Source: Winogradskyella aurantia (GTDB taxonomy: Bacteria; Bacteroidota; Bacteroidia; Flavobacteriales; Flavobacteriaceae). Taken from it: a stretch of 64,000 bases of DNA. A model generated the notes under the pieces. That model saw only the letters and a list, made by a program, of their open reading frames with translations. It was not told the DNA's origin and did no database searches. A program made the translations under genes and the position numbers. The stretch lies in the NCBI RefSeq assembly GCF_002266855.1, contig NZ_NGJN01000006.1, positions 186,001-250,000 on the forward strand, in the 5' to 3' direction. The first letter of the stretch is position 1. Every line of letters begins with the position of its first letter. Positions 18,018 to 26,180 of the stretch are shown here, one piece after another.

Positions 18018-18049
18018 TTTGCTAATCCTCTATTAATAAATTAATTTTG
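18018..18049 (+). promoter_or_regulatory. Flavobacterial promoter of the leucine dehydrogenase gene
   Basis: TTTG at 18018-18021, 20 nt, then TAATTTTG at 18042-18049. Both elements match the Bacteroidota consensus; the ATG follows 49 nt later. Confidence 0.6.
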
Positions 18050-18098
18050 CAAACCGTTTTTAAACAATTTTCAAACGGCCTTAAATCTAACTTTTATT

Positions 18099-19202
18099 AT
18101 GACTTTAGAAGTTGTTACTTCAAAAGAATTAACTCATGAGGACCCCGTTTTTGGTCAGTCTTCTTTTGATGATCACGAACAAATTGTTTTTTGCCAAGAT
18201 AAAGATACTGGTTTAAAAGCAATAATTGGTATACACAGTACAGTTTTGGGACCAGCTTTAGGTGGTACCAGAATGTGGCACTATAATAATGAATGGGAAG
18301 CACTCAACGATGTTTTGCGCCTATCTCGAGGGATGACGTTTAAGTCAGCGATAACAGGATTAAATCTAGGTGGGGGAAAAGCAGTTATCATAGGTAATGC
18401 CAAAACACAAAAAACACCTGAACTAATGAGACGTTTTGGTGAGTTTGTGCACTCTCTAAGCGGAAAATATATCACGGCGGAAGATGTGGGTATGGAAACA
18501 GAGGATATGGATATTGTAAGGGAAGTGACACCTTATGTTACGGGCATATCTGAAAGTAAAGGGGGAGCAGGTAATCCTTCTCCAATCACAGCCTATGGTG
18601 TTTTTATGGGAATGAAAGCGGCTGCTAAATTTAAGTTTGGATCGGATATTCTTGAAGATAAAAACATATATGTTCAGGGTATTGGTAATGTTGGTGAAGC
18701 TTTAGTAGAGCATCTTGTTAACGAAGGTGCCAAAGTTACTATCGCCGATATAAGCCAAGAGCGACTTGAAGAAGTGCGTTCTAAATATGATGTTACTATT
18801 TACGGTGGTCTGGACATTTATTCGGAGCCTATGGATATTTATGCGCCATGTGCATTAGGAGCTACCATTAACGATGACACTATATACAAACTGCAAGCTA
18901 AGATTGTAGCAGGAGCCGCAAACAATCAATTAGCAGATGAAGCAAAACACGGTCGTATTTTGCAAGAAAGAGGTATTGTTTATGCACCTGATTTCCTAAT
19001 TAACGCAGGTGGTATTATCAATGTGTACGCAGAACTTGAAAATTATGACAAGCAAGAAATAATGCGTAAGACTGAAAACATTTACAATACGACCTTAGAA
19101 ATTTTAGACAATGCGAAAGTGAATAACCTAACCACACACAACGCAGCATTAAATATCGCTAGAGAGCGAATAGAAACGAGAAAAAGAGAAAATTCTAAAT
19201 AA
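18099..19202 (+). CDS. Leucine dehydrogenase (Glu/Leu/Phe/Val dehydrogenase family)
   Basis: 367 residues. The N-terminal substrate domain carries LGPALGGTRMW and GLNLGGGKAVI (the Lys of GGGK is the catalytic/substrate Lys). The C-terminal Rossmann domain carries GIGNVGEALVEHL, followed by AGAANNQLAD. It oxidatively deaminates leucine and related branched-chain amino acids to 2-oxo acids with NAD+, or runs in reverse. The length matches leucine dehydrogenase (about 365) rather than glutamate dehydrogenase. Own promoter and terminator, so probably monocistronic. Confidence 0.92.
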   Translation: MTLEVVTSKELTHEDPVFGQSSFDDHEQIVFCQDKDTGLKAIIGIHSTVLGPALGGTRMWHYNNEWEALNDVLRLSRGMTFKSAITGLNLGGGKAVIIGNAKTQKTPELMRRFGEFVHSLSGKYITAEDVGMETEDMDIVREVTPYVTGISESKGGAGNPSPITAYGVFMGMKAAAKFKFGSDILEDKNIYVQGIGNVGEALVEHLVNEGAKVTIADISQERLEEVRSKYDVTIYGGLDIYSEPMDIYAPCALGATINDDTIYKLQAKIVAGAANNQLADEAKHGRILQERGIVYAPDFLINAGGIINVYAELENYDKQEIMRKTENIYNTTLEILDNAKVNNLTTHNAALNIARERIETRKRENSK

Positions 19203-19225
19203 TTTTTTTCAGAATTAAATAATAG

Positions 19226-19233
19226 TATTTTTG
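19226..19233 (+). promoter_or_regulatory. Candidate -7 element upstream of nusB
   Basis: TATTTTTG fits TAnnTTTG. It directly abuts the terminator hairpin of the preceding gene (starting at 19235), so a transcript begun here would start inside the hairpin. No -33 TTG is seen. Confidence 0.35.
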
Positions 19234-19234
19234 C

Positions 19235-19266
19235 AAGGTGAACCAATTGACGGTTCACCTTTTTTT
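19235..19266 (+). terminator. Terminator after leucine dehydrogenase
   Basis: A perfect 10-bp stem (19235-19244 with 19252-19261), 7-nt loop, then an uninterrupted T tract. It lies 33 bp past the stop codon at 19202. Confidence 0.85.
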
Positions 19267-19299
19267 AATAATCACTTAGACTAAAGAAGTTCTTTTAAC

Positions 19300-20244
19300 A
19301 TGCTAAATCGAAGACATATCAGAATTAAGGTGATGCAATCCCTGTATGCTTTTATGGGAACTGAAAGCGATGATCTTGTAAAAGATGAAAAGTTCTTGCT
19401 TCATAGTTTAGATGGCATGTATGATTTATACCTATCGATTTTTGCTTTACTAGGCGAACTGCATAAAAAGGGAAAAAGTTACAACGAGAAAGTTCAAAAG
19501 AAGCTTCTTAATAATTCCCCCGAAGACAAACTCAATACAAAATTTGCAGACAATCAAGTTCTTAGCCTGATCATTGGTAACTCAAAACTTCAGGAATTAA
19601 TCACAAAACGAAAATTGAATTTTTGGGATCTGGACTTTGAGTATGTGGATATTATATTTAAAGAGATAAAAAACAGTGGTATATATAAGGATTATGCCAA
19701 TGATGAGGTCTTTAGTTTTGAAAAGGATAAGCAATTCATCATTAATATCTACACAGAAGTCATTGCGCCCAATGAAAAGTTGTACGACTACTTTGAAGAT
19801 AAGCAACTAACATGGGTTGACGATTTACCAATTGTCAACACAACTATTTTAAAGCTGCTCAGAAAATTAAAGCTTACCTCGCCTGAAACATTTCTTTTAC
19901 CTGAATTATACAAGGACCACGATGATAAGATATTCGCAAAAGATCTATTAAATAAAACACGGCTTAACGATTCTAGTTTTTTAAATGAAATTTCATCAAA
20001 AACAAAAAATTGGGATACGGAACGTTTGGCGTATATAGATATGGTCTTATTAAAAATGGCACTTTGTGAGTTTCAAAAATTTCCATCCATTCCTCATAAA
20101 GTCACAATAAACGAATATCTAGAAATTGCAAAAGAATATTCAACGCCAAAGAGCAGTATTTTTATAAATGGAATTCTTGATCGAATCGTTAAAGAGTATC
20201 AATTAGAAGGGCTGTATCCAAAATCGGGCAGAGGATTATTTTAG
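19300..20244 (+). CDS. nusB: Transcription antitermination factor NusB, long Bacteroidota form
   Basis: 314 residues, roughly twice the length of E. coli NusB. The N-terminus (LNRRHIRIKVMQSLYAF) keeps the family RNA-binding Arg-rich helix. The C-terminal 120 residues hold the second half of the fold (ERLAYIDMVLLKMALCEFQKFPSIPHKVTINEYLEIAKEYSTPKSSIFINGILDRI). The central insertion of about 130 residues is characteristic of Bacteroidota. It binds boxA RNA with NusE (S10) in rRNA antitermination. Confidence 0.93.
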   Translation: MLNRRHIRIKVMQSLYAFMGTESDDLVKDEKFLLHSLDGMYDLYLSIFALLGELHKKGKSYNEKVQKKLLNNSPEDKLNTKFADNQVLSLIIGNSKLQELITKRKLNFWDLDFEYVDIIFKEIKNSGIYKDYANDEVFSFEKDKQFIINIYTEVIAPNEKLYDYFEDKQLTWVDDLPIVNTTILKLLRKLKLTSPETFLLPELYKDHDDKIFAKDLLNKTRLNDSSFLNEISSKTKNWDTERLAYIDMVLLKMALCEFQKFPSIPHKVTINEYLEIAKEYSTPKSSIFINGILDRIVKEYQLEGLYPKSGRGLF

Positions 20245-20320
20245 ACCCCCTAATATGTTTAAAATTCTTACAAAAAAGATTAACTGAACGATAAAAGTTT
20301 CAATTGGAATAAATTATTAT

Positions 20321-20328
20321 TACCTTTG
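20321..20328 (+). promoter_or_regulatory. Candidate -7 element of the DUF1573-yajC operon
   Basis: TACCTTTG fits TAnnTTTG, 43 nt before the ATG. The nearest TTG (20304-20306) is only 14 nt upstream, shorter than usual. Confidence 0.35.
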
Positions 20329-20371
20329 GCGGCTGTAATAAACAAACAATTAATAATTAAAAAACATAGCA

Positions 20372-20929
20372 ATGAAAAAAGTAATTTTAGGATTAGGAGC
20401 ATTGTGCATGATAGCATTTACGTCTTGTAAAGACAATGCAGCTAGTAAAATTAAATCTGAGAATGTAGCAGTTGCGGCGGAAAGAGATGCCAATGCTGGG
20501 GATTTTCCGGTTATAAGTTTTGATAAAACGGAACATGATTTTGGAACTATCGAAAATGGAACTCCGGTTGAAACGACATTCAAATATACCAACTCAGGTA
20601 ATTCAATGCTTGTTGTGAGTAATATAAAAAGTACCTGTGGTTGTACAGTACCTTCTAATTGGACAAAAGAAGTTGCACCAGGTGAAACTGGAGAATTTAC
20701 TGTGAAGTTTAACGGTAAAGGTAACGGAAATAAAGTGACCAAGTCAGTAACTATGACGACCAACACAGAGAAAGGTCAAGAAGTTGTGAAGATTATGGCT
20801 TTTGTTGAAAAAGATCCAAACGCTCCAACTAAAGCTGCAACACCTGCTGCTAATTCAATGAATCCTTTAGCTACGCCTGTAAGAAAGTCATCGACACAAC
20901 CAGGCCACGAAGGTCATAACCACGATTAA
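20372..20929 (+). CDS. DUF1573 domain lipoprotein
   Basis: 185 residues. Signal peptide with lipobox FTSC (Cys 20), so lipid-anchored. A single DUF1573 immunoglobulin-like domain covers about residues 48-150, with the hallmark HDFGTIENGTPVETTFKYTN, STCGCTVP and PGETGEF blocks. A Pro/Ala linker and His-rich C-terminus (PGHEGHNHD) follow. The function of the domain is unknown; it is abundant in Bacteroidota envelopes. It lies 10 bp upstream of yajC, and this order is conserved in the phylum. Confidence 0.9.
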   Translation: MKKVILGLGALCMIAFTSCKDNAASKIKSENVAVAAERDANAGDFPVISFDKTEHDFGTIENGTPVETTFKYTNSGNSMLVVSNIKSTCGCTVPSNWTKEVAPGETGEFTVKFNGKGNGNKVTKSVTMTTNTEKGQEVVKIMAFVEKDPNAPTKAATPAANSMNPLATPVRKSSTQPGHEGHNHD

Positions 20930-20939
20930 TAAAACATAA

Positions 20940-21230
20940 ATGGAAGGATTAACCTCATTTTTACCCTTTATAGCCATTTTTGCGGTTATGTATTTTTTTA
21001 TGATAGCGCCGCAAATGAAACGCGCTAAACAAGAAAAGAAGTTTGCGAGTGCTTTGAAGCGAGGTGATAAAATCATCACAAAAAGTGGAATGCACGGAAA
21101 GATTCTTGATTTAAATGACAAGGACAATAGTTGCGTAATCGAAACTTTAGCCGGAAAAATAAAGTTTGATCGTTCAGCTATATCAATGGAAATGAGTAAG
21201 AAGCTTAATGCTCCAGAAACAAAGAAATAA
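20940..21230 (+). CDS. yajC: Preprotein translocase accessory subunit YajC
   Basis: 96 residues. A short periplasmic N-terminus and one transmembrane helix (LPFIAIFAVMYFFMIAP) precede the cytoplasmic YajC domain (QMKRAKQEKKFASALKRGDKIITKSGMHGKILDLND). It associates with SecDF at the Sec translocon. Length and motifs match the family. It is the last gene of the operon and is followed by a terminator. Confidence 0.95.
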   Translation: MEGLTSFLPFIAIFAVMYFFMIAPQMKRAKQEKKFASALKRGDKIITKSGMHGKILDLNDKDNSCVIETLAGKIKFDRSAISMEMSKKLNAPETKK

Positions 21231-21250
21231 AAGACGTATTAATATCTTTT

Positions 21251-21278
21251 AAATCCGCTCCTACGAGCGGATTTTTTT
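21251..21278 (+). terminator. Terminator after yajC
   Basis: A perfect 10-bp stem (21251-21260 with 21265-21274), loop CTAC, then a T run. It lies 20 bp past the yajC stop. Confidence 0.85.
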
Positions 21279-21395
21279 ATTTATACGACATTAGATTAGT
21301 TTTAAAACGAGCTTGATTATTAATAAGTCTCAGAAAAATCTGGCTGATTTTTTCTTGAATTGAACTCATTATTTAATGCGTCGAAGTTTCAGACA

Positions 21396-22628
21396 TTATT
21401 TATTTTTTTTCGCGGTTAGCTCAACTATTTTACAAATTACCTCTACTGCTTTTATCATGCTTTCTACAGGCACATACTCATAGCGACCATGAAAGTTGTG
21501 TCCTCCTGCAAAAATATTTGGGCAGGGGAGTCCCATGTATGACAATTGCGAGCCATCGGTACCACCACGTATAGGTTTTATTAAAGGTTTTATGTCTAGT
21601 GATTTCATAGCTTCTTCGGCGATGTCCACAATATGTTTAACTGGCTCCACCTGTTCCTTCATGTTGTAGTATTGGTCGTTTATTTCGATAGTGAAAATTT
21701 CAGATTCATACTTTGAGTTTAAGTCTTCAGCAATTTTCTTAATTAAGGCCTTACGGGCTTCAAACTTCTCCTTATCGTGATCTCTTATGATATACTGCAA
21801 CTTGGTATCTTCAACCTTACCTTCAATTTTCGTAAGATGGAAAAAGCCCTCATATCCTTCTGTATGCTCAGGTGTTTCAAGTCTGGGAAGGGCGTTGATG
21901 AATTCCGTGGCATAGTACATGCTATTCACCATTTTTCCTTTGGCATAGCCTGGATGCACAATTTTTCCTTTGACGTTTACAATAGCCTCTGCGGCATTAA
22001 AATTTTCATATTCTAGTTCTCCCACTTGACTACCATCCATGGTATAAGCCCAATCTGCGCCAAATTTTTCCACGTCAAATTTATGGGCGCCACGTCCAAT
22101 TTCTTCGTCTGGAGTAAAACCAACCTTAATATCACCGTGCTTAATTTCTGGATGGTTGATTAGATATTCCATAGCCGTTACTATTTCTGTTATTCCGGCT
22201 TTGTCATCAGCCCCAAGTAATGTAGTACCATCGGTTGTTATTAAGGTCTGACCTTTATAGAGCAATAAGTCCTCAAAATAATTTGGCGATAAAACAATTC
22301 CTTTTTCCTTATTGAGAATAATATCCTTACCATCATAGTTTTCTATGATTTGTGGCTTAACGTTGGCACCCGTAAAATCAGGAGATGTATCAAAATGGGC
22401 TATAAAGCCAATGGTAGGCACCTTGTGGTCTACGTTGCTCGGTAAGGTTGCCATGATATAGGCGTTGTCATCAATTGACACATCACTCATACCTATCGCA
22501 TTTAATTCATCTACCAACTTGTTGGCCAAATCCCATTGTTTTATGGTACTGGGTGTAGTGTTAGAATTAGGGTCTGATTCTGTATCGATGGTAACATAGC
22601 TTATAAATCTGCGGATAATTGATTGCAT
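21396..22628 (-). CDS. pepT: Peptidase T (tripeptide aminopeptidase)
   Basis: 410 residues, the standard PepT length. M20-family di-zinc ligands are visible in order: [12 protein letters not shown] (His), [10 protein letters not shown] (bridging Asp), TPDEEIG (catalytic and ligand Glu), TMDGSQVG (Asp) and [11 protein letters not shown] (C-terminal His). It removes the N-terminal residue of tripeptides in the cytoplasm. It stands alone between the yajC terminator and the divergent RND operon. Confidence 0.95.
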   Translation of the reverse strand: MQSIIRRFISYVTIDTESDPNSNTTPSTIKQWDLANKLVDELNAIGMSDVSIDDNAYIMATLPSNVDHKVPTIGFIAHFDTSPDFTGANVKPQIIENYDGKDIILNKEKGIVLSPNYFEDLLLYKGQTLITTDGTTLLGADDKAGITEIVTAMEYLINHPEIKHGDIKVGFTPDEEIGRGAHKFDVEKFGADWAYTMDGSQVGELEYENFNAAEAIVNVKGKIVHPGYAKGKMVNSMYYATEFINALPRLETPEHTEGYEGFFHLTKIEGKVEDTKLQYIIRDHDKEKFEARKALIKKIAEDLNSKYESEIFTIEINDQYYNMKEQVEPVKHIVDIAEEAMKSLDIKPLIKPIRGGTDGSQLSYMGLPCPNIFAGGHNFHGRYEYVPVESMIKAVEVICKIVELTAKKNK

Positions 22629-22742
22629 AATATCTTGTATTTATGTAGGGAAAAATACCATGTTTGGCTGATAAATTTAGGCATAATTTGAACTTTTTTT
22701 AAAATATAAATTACATTAGCATTTCATTAACGTATTAAGACT

Positions 22743-25082
22743 ATGCGTCACACTTTCCTTATAATTGCTTTAACCTTCAGTATTTGTCTACTAAACGCTC
22801 AAAAAAGCACTTTTAATATCGGATTTTTACTAGACAATACTAATTCTGAAATAGACTCTTTATTAAACCATTTGGAGGATGAAATTACGGCAGTTGTAGG
22901 TGAGGATGCCGTGGTAAGCTTTTCGAAAACTAATCGGTTGGTTAATAATTTTGATAAAGCCATCGCCACGAAAAATTACGAACAGTATCTAGAAGGAGAT
23001 ATTGACATCATTATTGCCTTTGGGATTGTAAACAATGCAACGCTTTATAAACGACAGAATTATCCAAAGCCTACCATAGTATTCGGATTATTAAGTACTG
23101 AATTACTTCAGGAAATTGAATTGAAAGAAGATATTGAAAATTACATTTCAATAGTAACTACCCAATCTTACCGGGAAGATTTAGAATATCTGATTGAGTT
23201 GGCTAAACCAAAACGGATTGGCGTTGTACTTGAAGCCGGTTATTTAACAAGTTCGCCTGTTGAATCCATCTTTGATAAAATAGGAACTGATTTACAATTT
23301 GAACCAAAATTTATTCCCTTTGAAAAATTCGAAGATATTACTGCAAATCTAGATGATATTGATGCCCTTTATCTTGCCGGGGGTTATTATTTGGAAAGTG
23401 ATGAAATAAGAGAATTGGCAGAGCTTTTAATTGAAAAAAAGATACCTTCATTTACGGCCAATCCAATAAATGATGTTGAGAATGGTATTTTGGCTACAAA
23501 CCATGACAAGGCCTCGCTAGAACAATTCTTTAGACGTATAGCGCTCGCTGTGGAGACAATAGTTAATGGTAACACCATGGAAGGTTTAGGTGTGAGGTTA
23601 GAAACCAATAAAGCACTAACTATCAATTATAACACCGCCGACCGCATAGGCTTGCCTTTAAAGTATAGCTTAATAGCAACAACTGATTTTATTGGTGACC
23701 CAAAGAAAAAGGTCGCTGATAAGACTTATAATTTGGTCGCTGTTATGCAAGAGGCAATAATTGAAAATTTACAACTAGAAACCTTTAGACAAGATATTGA
23801 ACTTACAGATAAAGATGTTCAATTGAGTAAAAGTGAATATTTGCCCGATGTGTCTGCTAATGCTGCTGGTAATTATACCGACCCTGCTATAGCTGAGTTA
23901 GGGTTTGGTCAAACACCAGAAGTTCAGACCATTGGTAATGTGGGTTTAAATCAGTTGGTATTTTCGAATGCGGCTAATGCAAATATTACCATACAGAGAG
24001 CTTTAAGGGATGCTCAACAAGAGAATTATAATAGCGAAGAATTAAATACTGTTTTCAGTGCTGCCCAAGCTTACTTTACCGCTTTAATTTTAAAGGCAAA
24101 CCTCAGCATTCAGAACCAAAACCTTGGATTAACCAAGTATAATTTAAAAATAGCCGAAGAAAATTACGAAGCAGGTCAAGCAGGTAAGTCTGATGTGTTG
24201 AGGTTTAGGTCAGAAATGGCCCAGAATACTCAACAAATGGTGGAGGCTGTAAACCAACTGGAGCAGGCTTTTTACAATCTAAATTTTATTTTGAATAATC
24301 CGATAGAATCTAAAATTGATGTTGAGGAAGCTGAACTTTTAGAAGGTGTTTTTGAAAACTACAATTATAAACAGTTAGGTACATTTTTAGATGACCCTAC
24401 ATTAAGACTGCCATTTGTTAAGTTTTTGGTACAAGAGGCGATGAACAATGCACCTGAGCTAAAGGTATTAGATTATAATTTAGAAGCCACCAAGCGATCA
24501 GAACGCTTATTTGGTGCTGGACGATTTTTGCCAACTGTTGCATTGCAAGGACAGTATAATTATGAATTTAGTCGATCTGGAGTTGGTTCAACATTCCTAG
24601 GTGGAAGAACTAGGCCAAAAGATTTCTACACCTTTGGCCTCAATGTTACATTGCCTATTTTCAACCAAAACAAACAGAACATCAATCAACAGATTGCAGA
24701 GATTCAAACAAAGCAACTCAACGTTAGCAAGGACAATTTGAAATTAAATATTGAAAAAAATATTAATGATGCCGTACTCAATATCATTAACCAAATATCC
24801 AATATCCAACTTTCAAAAGTATTTGAAGAAACCGCAAAAGAAGCTTTAGAATTAACGCAAACGTCTTATGCCAGTGGAGCTGTAAATATTGTGCAGCTTT
24901 TAGACGCTCAGAATAATTACTTGCAAGCGCAGTTGGCTAGCGCAAATGCAACCTACAATTATTTACTAACCTCGTTACAATTAGAACGATTTTTAGGTAC
25001 ATTTTTTCTATTACAAACAGAGGGAGAACGCGACGATTTTAGAAAGCGTTTTTTAGAGTTTACGCAATCAAATAACGACTAA
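22743..25082 (+). CDS. Fusion of ABC-type substrate-binding domain with TolC-family outer-membrane efflux protein
   Basis: 779 residues, far longer than a usual 430-490-residue TolC. A signal peptide (ends LLNAQ) is followed at about residues 22-320 by a type-1 periplasmic-binding fold resembling the ABC_sub_bind/TrpX group: IGFLLD at the start, PTIVFGLLS, PKRIGVVLEAG, DIDALYLAGG, and a closing segment (LGVRLETNKALTINYNTADRIGLPL) that matches the end of that family. From about 330 the protein is a TolC repeat pair, with coiled-coil and barrel segments (NYEAGQAGKSDVLRFR; SYASGAVNIVQLLDAQNNYLQAQLA). It opens an RND operon and sits 10 bp before the adaptor gene. The binding domain would lie in the periplasm at the TolC equator. 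Ligand unknown. Confidence 0.87.
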   Translation: MRHTFLIIALTFSICLLNAQKSTFNIGFLLDNTNSEIDSLLNHLEDEITAVVGEDAVVSFSKTNRLVNNFDKAIATKNYEQYLEGDIDIIIAFGIVNNATLYKRQNYPKPTIVFGLLSTELLQEIELKEDIENYISIVTTQSYREDLEYLIELAKPKRIGVVLEAGYLTSSPVESIFDKIGTDLQFEPKFIPFEKFEDITANLDDIDALYLAGGYYLESDEIRELAELLIEKKIPSFTANPINDVENGILATNHDKASLEQFFRRIALAVETIVNGNTMEGLGVRLETNKALTINYNTADRIGLPLKYSLIATTDFIGDPKKKVADKTYNLVAVMQEAIIENLQLETFRQDIELTDKDVQLSKSEYLPDVSANAAGNYTDPAIAELGFGQTPEVQTIGNVGLNQLVFSNAANANITIQRALRDAQQENYNSEELNTVFSAAQAYFTALILKANLSIQNQNLGLTKYNLKIAEENYEAGQAGKSDVLRFRSEMAQNTQQMVEAVNQLEQAFYNLNFILNNPIESKIDVEEAELLEGVFENYNYKQLGTFLDDPTLRLPFVKFLVQEAMNNAPELKVLDYNLEATKRSERLFGAGRFLPTVALQGQYNYEFSRSGVGSTFLGGRTRPKDFYTFGLNVTLPIFNQNKQNINQQIAEIQTKQLNVSKDNLKLNIEKNINDAVLNIINQISNIQLSKVFEETAKEALELTQTSYASGAVNIVQLLDAQNNYLQAQLASANATYNYLLTSLQLERFLGTFFLLQTEGERDDFRKRFLEFTQSNND

Positions 25083-25092
25083 TCATATAACT

Positions 25093-26175
25093 ATGAACAT
25101 ACAACAATACCTGACCTTAAGTTGCCTTCTTATTCTAATGGTGTCTTGTAAAGATAAAGAAGCACCTCAAGAAAAACTTGTTAGACCCGTAAAATATGAG
25201 AAGGTCACTTATTTAGGAGGCGACAAAAGCAGGGTTTTTAGTGGTACAGCTAAAACCGAAAAAATCATAAATCTTAGCTTTAGGAGTAGTGGTATCATTA
25301 CCATGCTAGATATGAAGTTGGGCCAGAAAGTAAAGAAAGGTCAGCTTCTGGGAAAATTAGATAATGTGTCTGCACGGCTAAATTACGAGTCGGCCATTGA
25401 GCAGAAAAATAGTTCTGAATCTCAAATGAATACGGCAAAGCTCAATTTAAATCGGGTAAGAAAGCTCTATGAAAAAGGAAGTGCTTCCTTAAGCGATTAC
25501 GAAGATGCCAAGAACTCATATCGAACGGCTGTTGCCAGTTTTGAATCAGCAAAGCGAAGTGTAGCCATTCAACAAGACCAAATTCAATTTGGCTATCTCT
25601 ATGCACCAGAGGATGGTGCTATTGCTTCGGTGATTGCAGAGATTGATGAAAATGTATCACCGGGACAGCAAATAGCGGTCTTAAATGCAGGGTCTGCAAT
25701 AGAGATAAGCTTAGGGATTCCGGAATCTGTAATAAATGCGGTTAAAAAGGATATGATAGTTATGGTAGATTTTACAGCCATACCTAATGAAAAGTTTGAA
25801 GCCGTTGTTACAGAGGTTGCTCCTGCATTGGATGTAAATACATCCACATATCCTGTAACCGTTCAAATTAAAGATTCAGACGAACGCATAAAAAGCGGAA
25901 TGGCCTCAAATGTATTTTTTGAATTTAAGGAAGATTCTGTCACCGAGAGGGTTATAGTGGTTCCGGCTAGTGCTGTTGGTGAAAACTCAGAGGGTAGATT
26001 TGTATTTTTAGTTGAAGATGAGGGAGACAAAACAATGGTTAAAAAGCACACCATTGAAATCGGGGAATTAACACCTCAGGGATTTGAGGTGAAAAAAGGA
26101 CTCAAAAAAGGACAAAAAGTAGCTACGGCTGGCTTACAGACTTTACTTGACGGGCAAGAGGTAAAATTAAAATAA
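25093..26175 (+). CDS. RND efflux periplasmic adaptor lipoprotein
   Basis: 360 residues. Lipobox MVSC (Cys 19) anchors it to the membrane. The MFP order is clear: first barrel/lipoyl half (FRSSGIITMLDMKLGQKVKKGQLLGKLDN), a helical hairpin (about residues 95-160), second lipoyl half (QFGYLYAPEDGAIASVIAEIDENVSPGQQI), beta-barrel domain, and membrane-proximal domain ending LQTLLDGQEVKLK. It bridges the RND pump and the TolC-type protein encoded on either side. The next gene starts 5 bp downstream. Confidence 0.93.
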   Translation: MNIQQYLTLSCLLILMVSCKDKEAPQEKLVRPVKYEKVTYLGGDKSRVFSGTAKTEKIINLSFRSSGIITMLDMKLGQKVKKGQLLGKLDNVSARLNYESAIEQKNSSESQMNTAKLNLNRVRKLYEKGSASLSDYEDAKNSYRTAVASFESAKRSVAIQQDQIQFGYLYAPEDGAIASVIAEIDENVSPGQQIAVLNAGSAIEISLGIPESVINAVKKDMIVMVDFTAIPNEKFEAVVTEVAPALDVNTSTYPVTVQIKDSDERIKSGMASNVFFEFKEDSVTERVIVVPASAVGENSEGRFVFLVEDEGDKTMVKKHTIEIGELTPQGFEVKKGLKKGQKVATAGLQTLLDGQEVKLK

Positions 26176-26180
26176 GGTAA

